Assembly: GCA_036435485.1 (NCBI GenBank)
Contig: CM071599.1
Location: forward strand, 212,821,178-212,885,177
Reading direction: 5' to 3'
DNA: 64,000 bases
DNA from: Saposhnikovia divaricata
Taxonomy: Eukaryota > Streptophyta > Magnoliopsida > Apiales > Apiaceae
A program made the translations under genes and the position numbers. The notes below the pieces were generated by a model. The model had not been told where the DNA came from. It did not search any database and saw nothing but the letters and a program-made list of their open reading frames with translations. This document shows positions 11,874 through 24,017 of this stretch, piece after piece (position 1 is the first letter of the stretch; each line of letters opens with the position of its first letter).

Positions 11874-14800
11874 ATGGAAACTCAAAGAAGACTACCTAAA
11901 TCAGTAGCTTTCAAGTTTGGTGACTTTGATTTTATGATGAACAATCATGTTGCAGCTATCACCAACAAGGAAGGGGTGTCAACTGATTTTCACCCAATTA
12001 TGGACTTTATGGCGAAAGGACCATTAAGTTATGCCTTGACAGCAACTCCACAAATTAATCAAGTAGCTGTTTCACAAGCTTGGGAGAATGCTGAGGTAAT
12101 TGATTCTACTCAGAGTCAATCAGGTAAGATTGTTCTACACTTAGGACAAGACTCATTTGATATTACTTAATCGGTTGTTAATTCAGTACTTCACTTACCT
12201 GTTAGTACGAATTTTGAGAATGTACCATCTGATGATGATGTTAGAACTATGTTATCCGAGTTAGGGTATAATGGATCTCTAGATAACATGAGCCAGTTAA
12301 ATAGATCTTTTCTTAGGAAAGAATGGCCTTTCTTTTTTGATCAAATTTCTAAATGTTTTACTGGTAAATGTAGTTCTTTTCAACAAATTACTGCTGTTAC
12401 ATCACATATTGCATATGGCTTGCTTTATAACAGAGTAATTAATTTTGGTCACATTATCTTAAGTCAGATGTGTATTAAACTTGGGTCAAGAGATCATGAC
12501 AGGAATATGGTTTATTATCACAGATTCATGCAACTGTTTATTAACCATTTCATTCCTGATGTTGAAGCTAGATTTGGAAGAGGATATTGTGTTTCTTCTT
12601 ATGTACAACAAAAGAGAATTTTCTCTGACATTACAAAGAAGGACAGTGAAAAGAATCTAGATGAAATACCTGCATTACACTATCCAAATCATGTTCAGGT
12701 ACTTCTAAAAACTCATCTTCCTACTATCTATAATTCTCCTTTCTTTGGTGGTGAAATGACTCAGGAATCTCAATTGGAAGAGAACCCCCCTGTGTCTACC
12801 CAAGTAGCCAAAAACATTACAGTCTCTGAAACAATTCTAGAACCAAATTTTGATCCACAGCCTATTGTTTCAAAGAATCCAACCTCTGGTGTTTCTCAAA
12901 AGACATCAGTTGTAAGGAAGAGAAGATTTGTCATTTCAAGTAGTAGTTCTAGTGAAGATGATGATAATTTATCTCTTGCTGAGGTAGCAGAATTGAAGGC
13001 TGCAATTCAACTTTCTAAGCTAGGACAAAGAGATGGAACACCTAGTCACAGCCAGGATGCAGACTCACAAAAGGCTGTAGTTCTTAAAAAAAGGGAAAAT
13101 AGTTACTGGATACTGTCTCTCAAAAGAATGTGTCTATTGAAAAAGGATCTCATTCCAAGATCATTTCTGTGTCTACACCTCTTGAGTCTTCTCAAGATAA
13201 ATCTGTTGCTCACTATACTAGGAGAACAAGGAGAAAGATTCATTTATCACCTACACACACAGTGTCTAGTCCAACTAACATTATGCAGGTCTCTACAAAT
13301 AAAGCTATATCCACGTCAGTATCCGACAAGAGAGATCTGGATCTTGATTCTTCATGGGAAACAACATTGACATACAGACTGGCTATGGAACTTATTTCTC
13401 TAAAAGCGAAGCTTTCCAGGCCTGTTCTAGATTTTCTAATTGAAAGAGTTCCCAAACTTTCATTTCCTGGAGAATATGGACTGTTACATCAAAGACTTGA
13501 TTTAATGAAGATGTACTTCTATGTATCAGTCAGAAAGGAATTGCACAAGAAATTTGGACTTCCTAAGCATGTTACACTTCAATCACTTCATTCATATTTA
13601 TTTGACAAGGATGTCATTGTTGAAGATGCTCCAGCTCAAGGTGAACAAGAGGAGGTAGTTGATAGAGGGAAGCAGTCAACAGAAGATACTATTGCACCAG
13701 TGGTGAATAGTAGGATAGATCAGATCACAGTCACTGAACACAAGAACCATCTAGTCAGAGGTTGGATGACTCAGGAACTGTGATGGCTGATGCTAGAAGG
13801 TCTTCTGTGATGACTGAAATTGCAAGTGAGAAACCCTATGATATAGGAGGAATGACTTTGATTGATTTTACTGAAGATCAAACCAATATTATTCATTCAG
13901 AGTCTATCCACCTTGAGGGTGTGTCTCAGCAACCAACACTTAAAGACGGTGACATACTAGCTATGGTGTCTAATGAAGTATTACTGAAGACATCAGAGTC
14001 TAGTGTAGATCCTGAAAGTGGTATACTGGAGCCTGTAGTCTCTGGAAAGAAAGGCTATGTTTGTAAGAGTTCAGAGACTATAGCAGCTCACTCTTTGGAG
14101 AAAACCTCAAACCCCATGCCATATGAGGAACCCTCTCTCCAGGTGAGTTCAGGTATAAAAACTTCTTCTAACCCCTATTTTTCTGTAGGTCATGAGAGCA
14201 CTTATCCAAATTTAAGTGATACAATTGAAAAGATGGACATAGATCCACACACAGAGATGCTGGCTCCTGACCAGGCAAAAGAAAAGGTAGAAAGAGTGTT
14301 GACTTTAGATAGTTAAAGTGAGAATGAGGGTATGGATGATCAACTCCATAGTGAGGGAGAGAAAATTAGGAAACCACCATCGTATGATTTCTAGGATCAG
14401 GTTTTTCCTGAATCTTGGTATGGATGGTGGTACTTATTCTTTTATCAAGATGTATGAGAAGAATGACTTAGCACATCACAATGCAAAGCCAGAAGTTAAA
14501 GCTTAGAAACAGAAAGAAAGGCTTGCAGGAATCATCAACAGAAGAGGTGAAAGGCTAAGACAAACTTCTACTCAACCAGTACCAGAAGAAATTCCTAATG
14601 ATCCAAGTATTCCTTTGTATGTACTTCCAATATCAGCTAGAATTGAGACATCAACAGTATCTGATCAATCTAAGGAGGAGTCAGAATTTGTAGATAATAG
14701 TACACAGAATACTGGTGAAGGACAGGATGATCATACTTCAGCTCCAGATCAGAAAGATGAAGATGTTTGTACTTCTACTCAAGTATATTACTTGAATATC

Positions 14801-15201
14801 ATTCTATACAGGCAACTTCTTCTACAAGGATTGAAGATAAGGTTCTTTCTGCATCTGAATCTGAAGATATAACAAGCACTTCCAACATTGAAGTTAATTC
14901 TGAAATTCTACAGGACATTCAGAAATCTCGAAGTGATATTCAATTGAGACTTCAAATTCTTGAAGATAACCAAGTCACTATTATGGACAATCAAGCAGTT
15001 CTGATGAATCTCATTTGTTCTGTTACTGAATCTCTTGGAATTAATGTTGCTGATGTCAAAAAGGGGGAGATAAAGACAATTCAGAAACAACAAAAACAAC
15101 AGACTGGGGGAGATAAACAGACTGGGAGCAGAACTAAGGGTGACAGAGTTGGTAAATTTCATCATGGAAGTGGTAAAGGAAAAGAAGCATCAAATAGTTG
15201 A
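11874..15201 (+). pseudogene. Sirevirus third ORF (envelope-position additional ORF), fragmented
   Basis: Fragments in sense orientation: 11,874-12,170 (METQRRLPKSVAFKFG), 12,249-about 13,100, 13,130-13,783, 13,762-14,316, and 14,767-15,201. Stops and frameshifts separate them. The first two have the globular look of an extra protein found after pol in Sireviruses. A Ser/Glu-rich middle follows. The last part (ILQDIQKSRSDIQLRLQIL) is a likely coiled coil followed by a Lys/Gln/Gly-rich tail. Extra ORFs here have been called envelope-like in this lineage. I see no clear signal peptide or membrane segment, so that label is by position only. Confidence 0.6.
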
Positions 15202-15350
15202 ATTGTTTCTTCTAAGTACTAGATACATGTCTACATCTGAAGAAGGAGGTACTTAACTTCATGATCTTAAATTCATAAATTCTATTCTGGTTGTATTGTT
15301 ATATGTTTTGACATCTACAACTTAGATTTATGCTTCAGATTTTAAAGCAT

Positions 15351-15364
15351 AAATAGGGGGAGAT
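15351..15364 (+). promoter_or_regulatory. Polypurine tract of the Sirevirus
   Basis: AATAGGGGGAGAT directly before the 3' LTR. Upstream copies of GGGGGAG (15,060, 15,104) fit the multiple polypurine tracts of Sireviruses. Confidence 0.85.
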
Positions 15365-16115
15365 TGTTAGGAATAATTCATGAGTTGTGATGTTAAGAAT
15401 AGAATTTGTTAATACTTCTTGTATATCCTGATCTTATAAAGGATTTAGCACTTTGTATAGGATATATGGGTTAGACAGTAATCTGTAGAGTTTAGTCAGG
15501 AACAGTGCGTTAAAGACTACATTTCAGGAACTAAGAGCAGATCCTGATACAGCAAGTCAGATCCTGATCAAATACTGATGGGATGATCAGATCCTGATAC
15601 AATGGGAAATCCTGATATCAGTCGTGTTACTGAAGATGTCATTATGGATGCTACAGAAACTAGCAAGTGCTATAAAACAGGATCTTTGTTTTGGAGAACA
15701 AGCAAGAAGATATCGTGAAGGAAACGAATTCTCTATTGATGGAAACTATCAATTGGACGGCAGAACATTGTCATAGATAGATTATAATTCTGTTATTAGT
15801 TGATAGGTAGCATTATAAATACTCTCTTTATATCATTGTAAAAAAGAGTGAATGCAAGTAAGAAAAAAAAATTAGGAGCTCTGTATTAGGTTTGTATTCG
15901 AGAGTTCGAAACAAATAGAGAGAGAGAGAGAGAGATTTGTATTGTCAGCAGCTGCTAAAGGTATTGTACACCTTTGGTAGAGTTTGTATTTGATTTATTT
16001 AATACAAACAAAGTTTGATTCATTCGTTTGTTCTTGTTCATCTAATCAAGCAAAAATCAGGCACGATTATATAACTTGTATTCAACCCCCCTTCTACAAG
16101 TTATTCGAGTTAACA
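15365..16115 (+). repeat. 3' LTR of the Sirevirus
   Basis: Matches the 5' LTR with only scattered differences and ends TTAACA before the TSD GATAC at 16,116-16,120. Confidence 0.95.
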
Positions 16116-16120
16116 GATAC

Positions 16121-18496
16121 ATGTTTCTATATGAGATTCTCTGAATGCATGTATGTTTATTTGCAATATATATATGTCAGATGATTTGTGTTATTTGTAT
16201 GTATTTGTGTGTAAAATATTTGTATGAGATGCTTTATGAGATTCCATGTTGTATTTAAACTTTGCTTTTCGTGTGTAAAATATTTCTGTTAAAGTGAGTT
16301 TCTATGTTTTTTTGATTGTGGATATGTGTGGTAGATGCTATGTTATATTCTATGCTATGTCATTCTATGATTACAACTGTTTGATGAATCTAAGATTATC
16401 TGTTTGTTTGAATTTAAGTATATGTGTGAGATGCTTTATGAGATTCTATGTTATATTAATTGTAGATATATGTCTAAGATTCTATGTGAGTTTCTATATT
16501 TGTTTGTTAGAGTCAAGATTCTTTGTCTCTTGTTAAAATCTCTATATGGTCTATCCTTTTTTTAAGCGAATTGTCATATTGAGTATGCTACTTGTATTAC
16601 CTATAACTATAACTACTTGTATACCAAAACAATCATAAGAAGTGGATCAGATTCTATCTGTCCTAGATGCTATGTCAAATTCTATGTATGACTATCTATT
16701 TTTTTAGATTCTTCATTGCATTTCGTTTTCTTTTATGTGACCCTCTTTTAGGGTGTCAAATTCTATTTATGAGATTCTATTTCTGTTGGAGATGAGATAA
16801 TTATATTTGGTTATAGTTATGTCGTGAAATTTATATTCACGTGTTGGTATTAGATATCTTGAAATTTGAGGTGTGTATAAACCAAGATTCCAGGCTATAT
16901 TTGATTCACCCTTCATGGACTCTATACATACAAAGTGCAAATTAAACATTCATTCTAGTCTATTTAGATTGCATTCCCAGGCATCCCGCACTTAAGACAT
17001 GTTGATCATAACTAAGTGTCTTATGCCAGTTACATATGGTGGTCATTGGCTAGTTTCTTTATTATTTAGTTCATTGAAAATATTTGTCCGGTCGTGATCA
17101 ATTTTTCGAATACATATTAAAAATTCATGTAGACTTATTTTTCACGATTGCAATGAATCATTAGTTTGTACCCAAAAAAAGTTTACATGTTTCAGCGATA
17201 TGAGGATCCATGAAATGAATGTAGTTATGACATAGGATACTCTCAACTAATCTAATTTGCTACGTGTTCATTCAATATTATTTTTACAAATTATATGTCA
17301 TTTTTATTAGTGGATTGATATACTATGAAAAAATAAATATTATCAACCAATCAAACAAATTCAACATGTCGCATTGTTATAATAAGGTATGACTATTAGA
17401 GTTTATGGTGATTGGCCTAAATATATAATACTGTGACCAGAGATCTATGGAAAGGGAAGCAACACAACACGCATAATGGAGTACAAATGCATTATGTAAT
17501 GGTTTGGTCGAGTAAAATTGAATCGAAAAATTAAATCGTGAAAATTTGATTTGGTTGGATTTTAATTTTTTGAAAATTTAATTAATTTCTCGGGTCCTTT
17601 TTAGATCCAGTGAAAATCAATAAGATCGGTTAAAATTATTGGAAAATGCGTTGTTTTAAATCCTCACAAAGTGTCATTTAGAGATCTCAATTTTGTTTTT
17701 GATTTTGCATTGTTCAGAAATCCTCACAAAGTTGAGCTTTTCTTTAGTTATGCATTTGTTCACATTAGGTTATTGATCATTCCACAAAGTGAAATTTTTG
17801 TACATGCACACTCTCCAATTTGAAGGAGCCGGTCATATATGTAACACAAATCGTCTCATTTTAAAATTTGAATTTAGGAAATACTCTAACTTGTCAATTA
17901 CTTGTGGATTATATCATAGTGTACAGAAATTTGTCAGTGTCATGTACTATATACTGATGCATGCACGTATATTCAGGTACGTACTTTGGGCTCCACATTG
18001 GTTTGTTTCTTCGATTTTACCTTTTCTCTAGCCGTTGTTAAGCATGCTCCTGGCGACCTATCGGTGTACTCTTGGATCTTTGTTTTTTCTTTTTTCTTTC
18101 CCCATGTTCGCCTGTTCCCCAGATTTTATACCCTGCTTTTCCAGCCTCCCTCTGTTTACGGTCATGATTTTTTTTTATATTTGATAATTATATCTATATT
18201 GTGCCCTGTTTTTGTACCAGAATCATTTATAGAATAACTTCATTTTCATTCTCTCTACTGTGCCCTGTTTTGGAGTAATGTTGTAGTTAATGATTCTATG
18301 TTTGTTTAGTTGTAGTAATATGTCGTAGATGCTATGTGACTATCTGTTTTTTTTTAGATTCTTCATTTCATTTTGTTTTATTTTATGTGACTCTCTTTTA
18401 GGCTTCTTTGATATATTTGAGTTTACATGTTGACCATATATTAATATGCATGTTATACATCATTGTTAATTGCTTTTTCTTCTTGTTATGTCTTAG
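16121..18496. other. MULE interior, non-coding, rich in AGATTCTA-type motifs
   Basis: AT-rich stretch without convincing genes. AGATTCTATG or close variants occur at about 16,130, 16,435, 16,470, 16,650, 16,705, 16,773, 18,290 and 18,355. They are mainly in one orientation, opposite to those near the right MULE end. Confidence 0.5.
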
Positions 18497-19841
18497 GTAG
18501 AAGATCTGGATTACGCCTAAGTGCAAGAAGAATGAAACATTCATCGACAGCAAGAACTGGTCAGAAACGGCGACTAGTAAGGAGAAATAATGACCAATTG
18601 AGCACCATGGATTTTGACAAACATGTCAAGTATGTACCATACACTTTGAAAAACATGTTTGATTATTTAATCAGAATTTATTAAATTAATCATACTGACA
18701 ATATTTTTTTCTAGAACTGTATTCAACAGGCTTCCTATTTCTCTCACATACTCTTGCGTGTGCGCTGATTCATTATTCTTCAAAGGTTATGTAGAAGGAT
18801 ACAATAAAAAGGTGTAGTTTCGTGGATGCTGAATTTAGGGTGCTTGGAAAAAAGATATATTTTTGTTCCTATCTGCCTAACGTAAGTCTACACTTTTGCA
18901 ACAGCTCACTCTTGCATATATTTAAAGTGGTATTGATTTCTATGGTACTTACCAATTTGGAGTCTGCTAATACTTTGCAACTTTGACAATGATTTAAATT
19001 CAAGCACAGCACGTCCGTGCATGTTACTACTAGATTCCCTGCTATCCCCAGAAATGGATCTTGAGCCGGATATTCGGAAGTATGTGTTTAATAGATAGAC
19101 ATAATAAAATCATTTATATATAACAGGTATTCGTAATAGAATCATGACTGTTTTTTATACATTTTTTGCAGATTTGTTTATGATATATTCAAGAAAGGGA
19201 AACCAGAAACTAGTGATGAATTGATCCGTCGTATTAAATTCAGGATTCCAAAGGTTCCGCAGCAAAAGGATGGAATAGAATGTGGTTTTTATGTCCTTTT
19301 TTATATATATCGGTTCCTAATGGCGTGCCCAAATCTGTTCGACCTTGATGAACATTATCCGTCATTTGTAAGTTGTACTTGTCTTTTTTGTTTGAGATGC
19401 TTTTTTGAGATTCTATGTTTTTTTTAGTGTAAGATATATGTCTGTTATACTCACTGAGATTTTACATTATATGTCTTTTAATACTTTGAAATCATGCAGA
19501 TGAAAGTAGATTGGTTCACGCTAACTGAATTCAATATTCTATGATAATCTTATGCATGTTTGGGAAGAATTGGACCTCGAAGAAATGGAAATGGGACTTA
19601 ATTCTGAGCAACCAAGGAAAGGTACAAGTAGTATACTAATACTGCTTTGAAACTAGTGTAGAATAAAAGTTGTAATTACTTTTATCAATAAATTTAATAC
19701 AACATGACACACATTTGCTAGTATAAGAAACTTATTAGGATATGTTTTTTTAAAGATTTGGCTAACAACAAAAATGATGTTGAAGTCATTAATCTTGATA
19801 GTTAAACCAAAGCTATGAAACTTGACAAGAAAGGTAAACCT
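18497..19841 (+). pseudogene. Ulp1-like (C48) SUMO-protease pseudogene of the MULE
   Basis: Exon-like blocks with plausible GT/AG borders: 18,497-18,626, 18,715-18,881, 19,010-19,079, 19,172-19,367, 19,500-19,621, and a 3' piece to 19,841. The block at 19,010 gives LLLDSL, the Ulp1 catalytic Asp context. The block at 19,172 gives KFVYDIFKKG and then VPQQKDGIECGFYVL, with the oxyanion Gln and nucleophile Cys. I could not find the catalytic His-Trp motif. The block at 18,715 needs a frame change and the one at 19,500 has a frame break (near 19,540), so it is dead. Intact relatives would cleave SUMO-like proteins; why MULEs carry them is unknown. Its 3' end is the left border of the tandem duplications. 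Confidence 0.75.
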
Positions 19842-19979
19842 CCAATACTATTTTAATAATTTTTATGTTTTTTTATGTTATTCTGCATATAACGTTATTT
19901 AACCAATTCAAAATACGAAAGTCATTTAATATTATATTTTATACTAATACGAAATTCAAAATATTAAATATATTTAAAG

Positions 19980-19991
19980 ACGGAGGGAGTA
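19980..19991 (-). repeat. Stowaway-type MITE end, remnant
   Basis: ACGGAGGGAGTA is the reverse complement of a TA plus CTCCCTCCGT Stowaway end. No partner end was found, so it is a truncated MITE. It is copied with the array at about 21,548, 24,172 and 26,796. Confidence 0.55.
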
Positions 19992-20667
19992 TCAACTAAT
20001 AAAAACTAAAAACATCAATTATAGAATTCAATTCATTGGATTCTTATTACTTAAATTTTTTGTACTTTTCTGCGCACCTAGGCCTACTCTACTCATACTC
20101 TACTCATGTACCGCGTGCCCGTCAAGTCCTTTTATGTAGACTAAACACAGCTACTTTTATTTACACATACAAGTATTGATGAAATGCAAAGATTGGCATT
20201 TAATAAAAATTTGCAAAGATGACATTTCATAAAAATAGTATCCTGCCTCAGGGTAACTTGTTTTACTAGTGAAATAAAATACATGATGGACAAACGAGTG
20301 GTAAAAAATTAAAGAAGAAAAAAAGCTGTGCATACATGCATCGAATAGGGTGAAACTGAGGTGATTTGAAAGATGCATCGAATAGGGTGAAACTGAGGTG
20401 ATTCTGAAATCAAGCTGAAAATTTGAAACCTGAAAAGATTTGAAAGATTTTTGCTTCATACAAAAACTTGACGTGAACTAAAAATGTATGGAAAAATACA
20501 AATCAATTATTACATTAAATAAATATAAATTAATTGATTATTTATATGAATATTTTTCTGAATATATATTTAATATAATAATTGATTTTTAAAATGGACA
20601 AAATTTATTATTAATCCAGATCAAGAAAAAAATGAGATAAAAATGATAAAAATTAGATTAAGCTGGC

Positions 20668-20739
20668 GCCACTCGAAGTGGCGTACAGGTTCTAGTGGGT
20701 CGCCACTTCCAGTGGCTTACGGCTTTCTAAGCCTATAAA
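20668..20739 (+). promoter_or_regulatory. Unit 0 promoter: paired hairpins plus TATA box
   Basis: GCCACTCGAAGTGGC (20,668-20,682) and GCCACTTCCAGTGGC (20,702-20,716) are two 15-mers with the same 6-bp stem and different loops. TATAAAA follows at 20,733-20,739. Confidence 0.5.
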
Positions 20740-20874
20740 ATCCTCCCGCGTTCACGGAATATGCTACTCCTTCTACGTTCACTTCTTCTAAACACCAACT
20801 TATACACCTCCTCCTCCATTTCCTTTTCATTTCAACCTCCCTAACATTCAAACATCTCTACCCGCTATTTCATA

Positions 20875-21393
20875 ATTCCTCCAAAACTCAAAGACTTTGA
20901 TCCTCGAAAACATTTGGGAGAAGATAACCTGTTTGTTTTCAATCTCCGCACTTACGATCCTAATGTTGTTTATAATTTCTATTCTTTTATCTGTTATATG
21001 CGTCTTTTTGCTACCATTGAGGGTAAAAAAATTAGTGGAGAGAAGGATAATCAGAAATTATGTTTGGCCTACAAAAATGGTTATAAAAACTGTTTTATGA
21101 TTGCTAGAGTTTGTTTTGAGGGCCAATACTTCATTGATTGTTTAATATACAAGCCTAATCTTTATCACATTGGGTTTTGTATTGATGGTAAGTGGTTTTA
21201 TGTCAATGATTTTTTTGAAATAACTAACCTTAATGTTTCTAAAAAATCCCAACTCAACTACAACTCAAGCTATCACAGTCTTCCTACACATTATTCATTT
21301 GAAATTTTCAAACACTCTATCATCAGTTTGTTTAACTCTCAGGATCGTTATTCATTTGAATCACTTTGTGTTAACCAAAGCTATGAAACTTGA
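20875..21393 (+). pseudogene. Truncated RIP-like gene copy, start codon lost
   Basis: Collinear with the first 164 codons of the complete genes, but the ATG position reads ATT, and after the codons for FESL the sequence switches to the duplication junction and stops at 21,391-21,393. It keeps the positions of Tyr97 and Tyr133 but lacks Glu170, Arg173 and Trp210, so it cannot encode an active rRNA N-glycosylase. Ile for Phe at residue 53 and Tyr for Asp at residue 66 mark this lineage and recur in the later truncated copies. Confidence 0.75.
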
Positions 21394-22235
21394 CAAGAAA
21401 GGTAAACCTCCAATACTATTTTAATAATTTTTATGTTTTTTTATGTTATTCTGCATATAACGTCATTTAACCAATTCAAAATACGAAAGTCATTTAATAT
21501 TATATTTTATACTAATACGAAATTCAAAATATTAAATATATTTAAAGACGGAGGGAGTATCAACTAATAAAAACTAAAAACATCAATTATAGAATTCAAT
21601 TCATTGAATTCTTATTACTTAAATTTTTTGTACTTTTCTGCGCACCTAGGCCTACTCTACTCATACTCTACTCATGTACCGCGTGCCCGTCAAGTCCTTT
21701 TATGTAGACTAAACACAACTACTTTTATTTACACATACAAGTATTGATGAAATGCAAAGATTGGCATTTAATAAAAATTTGCAAAGATGACATTTCATAA
21801 AAATAGTATCCTGCCTCAGGGTAACTTGTTTTACTAGTGAAATAAAATACATGATGGACAAACGAGTGGTAAAAAATTAAAGAAGAAAAAAAGCTGTGCA
21901 TACATGCATCGAATAGGGTGAAACTGAGGTGATTTGAAAGATGCATCGAATAGGGTGAAACTGAGGTGATTCTGAAATCAAGTTGAAAATTTGAAACCTG
22001 AAAAGATTTGAAAGATTTTTGCTTCATACAAAAATTTGACGTGAACTAAAAATGTTTGGAAAAATACAAATCAATTATTACATTAAATAAATATAAATTA
22101 ATTGATTATTTATATGAATATTTTTCTGAATATATATTTAATATAATAATTGATTTTTAAAATGGACAAAATTTATTATTAATCCAGATCAAGAAAAAAA
22201 TGAGATAAAAATGATAAAAATTAGATTAAGCTGGC

Positions 22236-22308
22236 GCCACTCGAAGTGGCGTACAGGTTCTAGTGGGTCGCCACTTCCAGTGGCTTACGGTTTTCTAAGC
22301 CTATAAAA
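22236..22308 (+). promoter_or_regulatory. Promoter of RIP-like gene 1: paired hairpins plus TATA
   Basis: Hairpin 15-mers at 22,236-22,250 and 22,270-22,284 and TATAAAA at 22,302-22,308, 138 bp before the ATG. The leader between is CT-rich (CTCCTCCTCC), as in plant 5' UTRs. Confidence 0.6.
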
Positions 22309-22445
22309 TCCTCCCGCGTTCACGGAATATGCTACTCCTTCTACGTTCACTTCTTCTAAACACCAACTTATACTCCTCCTCCTCCTCCATTTCCTTTTCA
22401 TTTCAACCTCCCTAACATTCAAACATCTCTACCCGCTATTTCATA

Positions 22446-23378
22446 ATGCCTCCAAAACTCAAAGACTTTGATCCTCGAAAACATTTGGGAGAAGATAACC
22501 TGTTTGTTTTCAATCTCCGCACTTACGATCCTAATGTTGTTTATAATTTCTATTCTTTTATCTGTTATATGCGTCTTTTTGCTACCATTGAGGGTAAAAA
22601 ATTTAGTGGAGAGAAGGATAATCAGAAATTATGTTTGGCCGATAAAAATGGTTATAAAAACTGTTTTATGATTGCTAGAGTTTGTTTTGAGGGCCAATAC
22701 TTCATTGATTGTTTAATATACAAGCCTAATCTTTATCACATTGGGTTTTGTATTGATGGTAAGTGGTTTTATGTCAATGATTTTTTTGAAATAACTAACC
22801 TTAATGTTTCTAAAAAATCCCAACTCAACTACAACTCAAGCTATCACAGTCTTCCTACACATTATTCATTTGAAATTTTCAAACACTCTATCATCAGTTT
22901 GTTTAACTCTCAGGATCGTTATTCATTTGAATCACTTTTTGTTATCTTATGTGAAACTATGAGATCAGATGAATTTTTACGTCCAATTAGTCATTGTCTT
23001 GGCCATGATGATAATGGGGTGAGGAGGGACGAGACTGTTTTAGATGAGAAGCAGGTGATGATAATAAGAAATTGGAGCGATGCAAGTGGACTTTGGTACG
23101 TGTATGATTTGGGATTCAATTGGGATCCTTTAAACATGTACCGTGAATTGTTTGCTGATGGCCATGAGTGTTCTTCATCATTAGCGGTGGCATACAAGAT
23201 GGATGTGGGATTTCAGTTTTACCTTGACCAATTGGAAGAGAAGAAGAAAAAATTGCGTAGGGAGGGGAGAGAGCACGAATTCGTTAATTTGACAAGAAGA
23301 CCAATTGACTTCAATGTTTTGAAGAAGGGGAAAAAAAGAGCGTCAGTGATGGATGATATGGAAACTTTGAATCCATAG
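22446..23378 (+). CDS. Ribosome-inactivating-protein-like gene, copy 1 (310 aa)
   Basis: Probable RIP domain (rRNA N-glycosylase family, EC 3.2.2.22), which removes one adenine from the sarcin-ricin loop of large-subunit rRNA. Seen: an N-terminal FYSFICYMR helix motif (35-43); NLYHIGF (95-101) giving the first active-site Tyr at 97; SSYHSL (131-136) giving Tyr133; ETMR (170-173) matching the catalytic Glu-x-x-Arg; NWSDAS (209-214) giving Trp210. The order and rough spacing fit the family. There is no signal peptide or lectin domain, so it would be a cytosolic single-domain form; the C-terminus is Lys/Arg-rich (265-300). The start is fixed by the ATG 138 bp after a TATA box. Overall identity to known RIPs looks low and activity is unproven. 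It lies inside the MULE. Confidence 0.68.
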   Translation: MPPKLKDFDPRKHLGEDNLFVFNLRTYDPNVVYNFYSFICYMRLFATIEGKKFSGEKDNQKLCLADKNGYKNCFMIARVCFEGQYFIDCLIYKPNLYHIGFCIDGKWFYVNDFFEITNLNVSKKSQLNYNSSYHSLPTHYSFEIFKHSIISLFNSQDRYSFESLFVILCETMRSDEFLRPISHCLGHDDNGVRRDETVLDEKQVMIIRNWSDASGLWYVYDLGFNWDPLNMYRELFADGHECSSSLAVAYKMDVGFQFYLDQLEEKKKKLRREGREHEFVNLTRRPIDFNVLKKGKKRASVMDDMETLNP

Positions 23379-23621
23379 TTTTAGCTTCAGAGGCCTTTTA
23401 CAAGTTTTGTGTGATTTCATTTTAGTGATGAATAGTTGTCATCTTTGTTTTTTCAATAGATTAGTAAGTTAAGAATTTGGCTGGTGTTGTTACGAATGGT
23501 TATGCCTTAACCAATTTAATTAAATATTGCTGTCACTTGAATATATGTGATTGTTAATGTATGTGATATGGGATCCAAATGTTTATAATGCTGTTGTGTT
23601 TTCTTTTAGTTCACTCAGTAT

Positions 23622-24017
23622 ATGCGTCTTTTTGCTACCATTGAGGGTAAAAAAATTAGTGGAGAGAAGGATAATCAGAAATTATGTTTGGCCTATAAAA
23701 ATGGTTATAAAAACTGTTTTATGATTGCTAGAGTTTGTTTTGAGGGCCAATACTTCATTGATTGTTTAATATACAAGCCTAATCTTTATCACATTGGGTT
23801 TTGTATTGATGGTAAGTGGTTTTATGTCAATGATTTTTTTGAAATAACTAACCTTAATGTTTCTAAAAAATCCCAACTCAACTACAACTCAAGCTATCAC
23901 AGTCTTCCTACACATTATTCATTTGAAATTTTCAAACACTCTATCATCAGTTTGTTTAACTCTCAGGATCGTTATTCATTTGAATCACTTTGTGTTAACC
24001 AAAGCTATGAAACTTGA
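23622..24017 (+). pseudogene. Truncated RIP-like ORF in unit 2 (131 aa)
   Basis: Open from an internal ATG (residue 42 of the full gene) to a stop at the duplication junction. It begins right after the 3' flank of gene 1 (TTCACTCAG joined to TATATGCG), with no promoter hairpins or TATA before it. It keeps Tyr97 and Tyr133 positions but lacks the Glu-x-x-Arg and Trp positions. It carries the Ile53/Tyr66 variants of unit 0, showing where it came from. Confidence 0.7.

Larger units (their letters stand above)
3922..16115 (+). mobile_element. Ty1/copia LTR retrotransposon, Sirevirus (SIRE/Maximus) lineage, nested in the MULE
   Basis: It has LTRs of 747 and 751 bp starting TGTTAG and ending TTAACA, a 5-bp TSD GATAC, and an initiator-Met-type primer site. 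Gene order is gag, protease, integrase, RT, RNase H (copia order). Sirevirus traits are its large size (12.2 kb), a long gag with two zinc knuckles, about 5 kb of extra sequence after pol with an additional ORF, and several GGGGGAG polypurine-like runs (about 8,435, 8,585, 8,640, 15,060, 15,104, 15,351). The LTRs differ at only a few positions, suggesting fairly recent insertion. In-frame stops and a frameshift disable it. Confidence 0.93.
19805..21372. repeat. Older 1,568-bp duplication (unit 0)
   Basis: AACCAAAGCTATGAAACTTG occurs at 19,805 and again at 21,373, and the two following stretches stay collinear through promoter and gene start. I counted roughly ten differences, more than between the later units, so this duplication is older. 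Its gene copy lost its start codon and is cut after codon 164. Confidence 0.85.

Noticed and set aside
20157..20459. 100-codon antisense frame present four times in the duplicated units
   Set aside because: It lies in AT-rich spacer with an internal direct repeat and has no TATA box or recognisable motif. Its repetition only reflects the duplication, so I did not call it a gene.
22468..22671. Second sense frame overlapping the RIP-like gene start
   Set aside because: Out-of-frame shadow; composition is a hydrophobic by-product of the AT-rich codons.
22991..23197. Antisense frame within the RIP-like gene, repeated in each unit
   Set aside because: Shadow of the sense coding frame, with no promoter.
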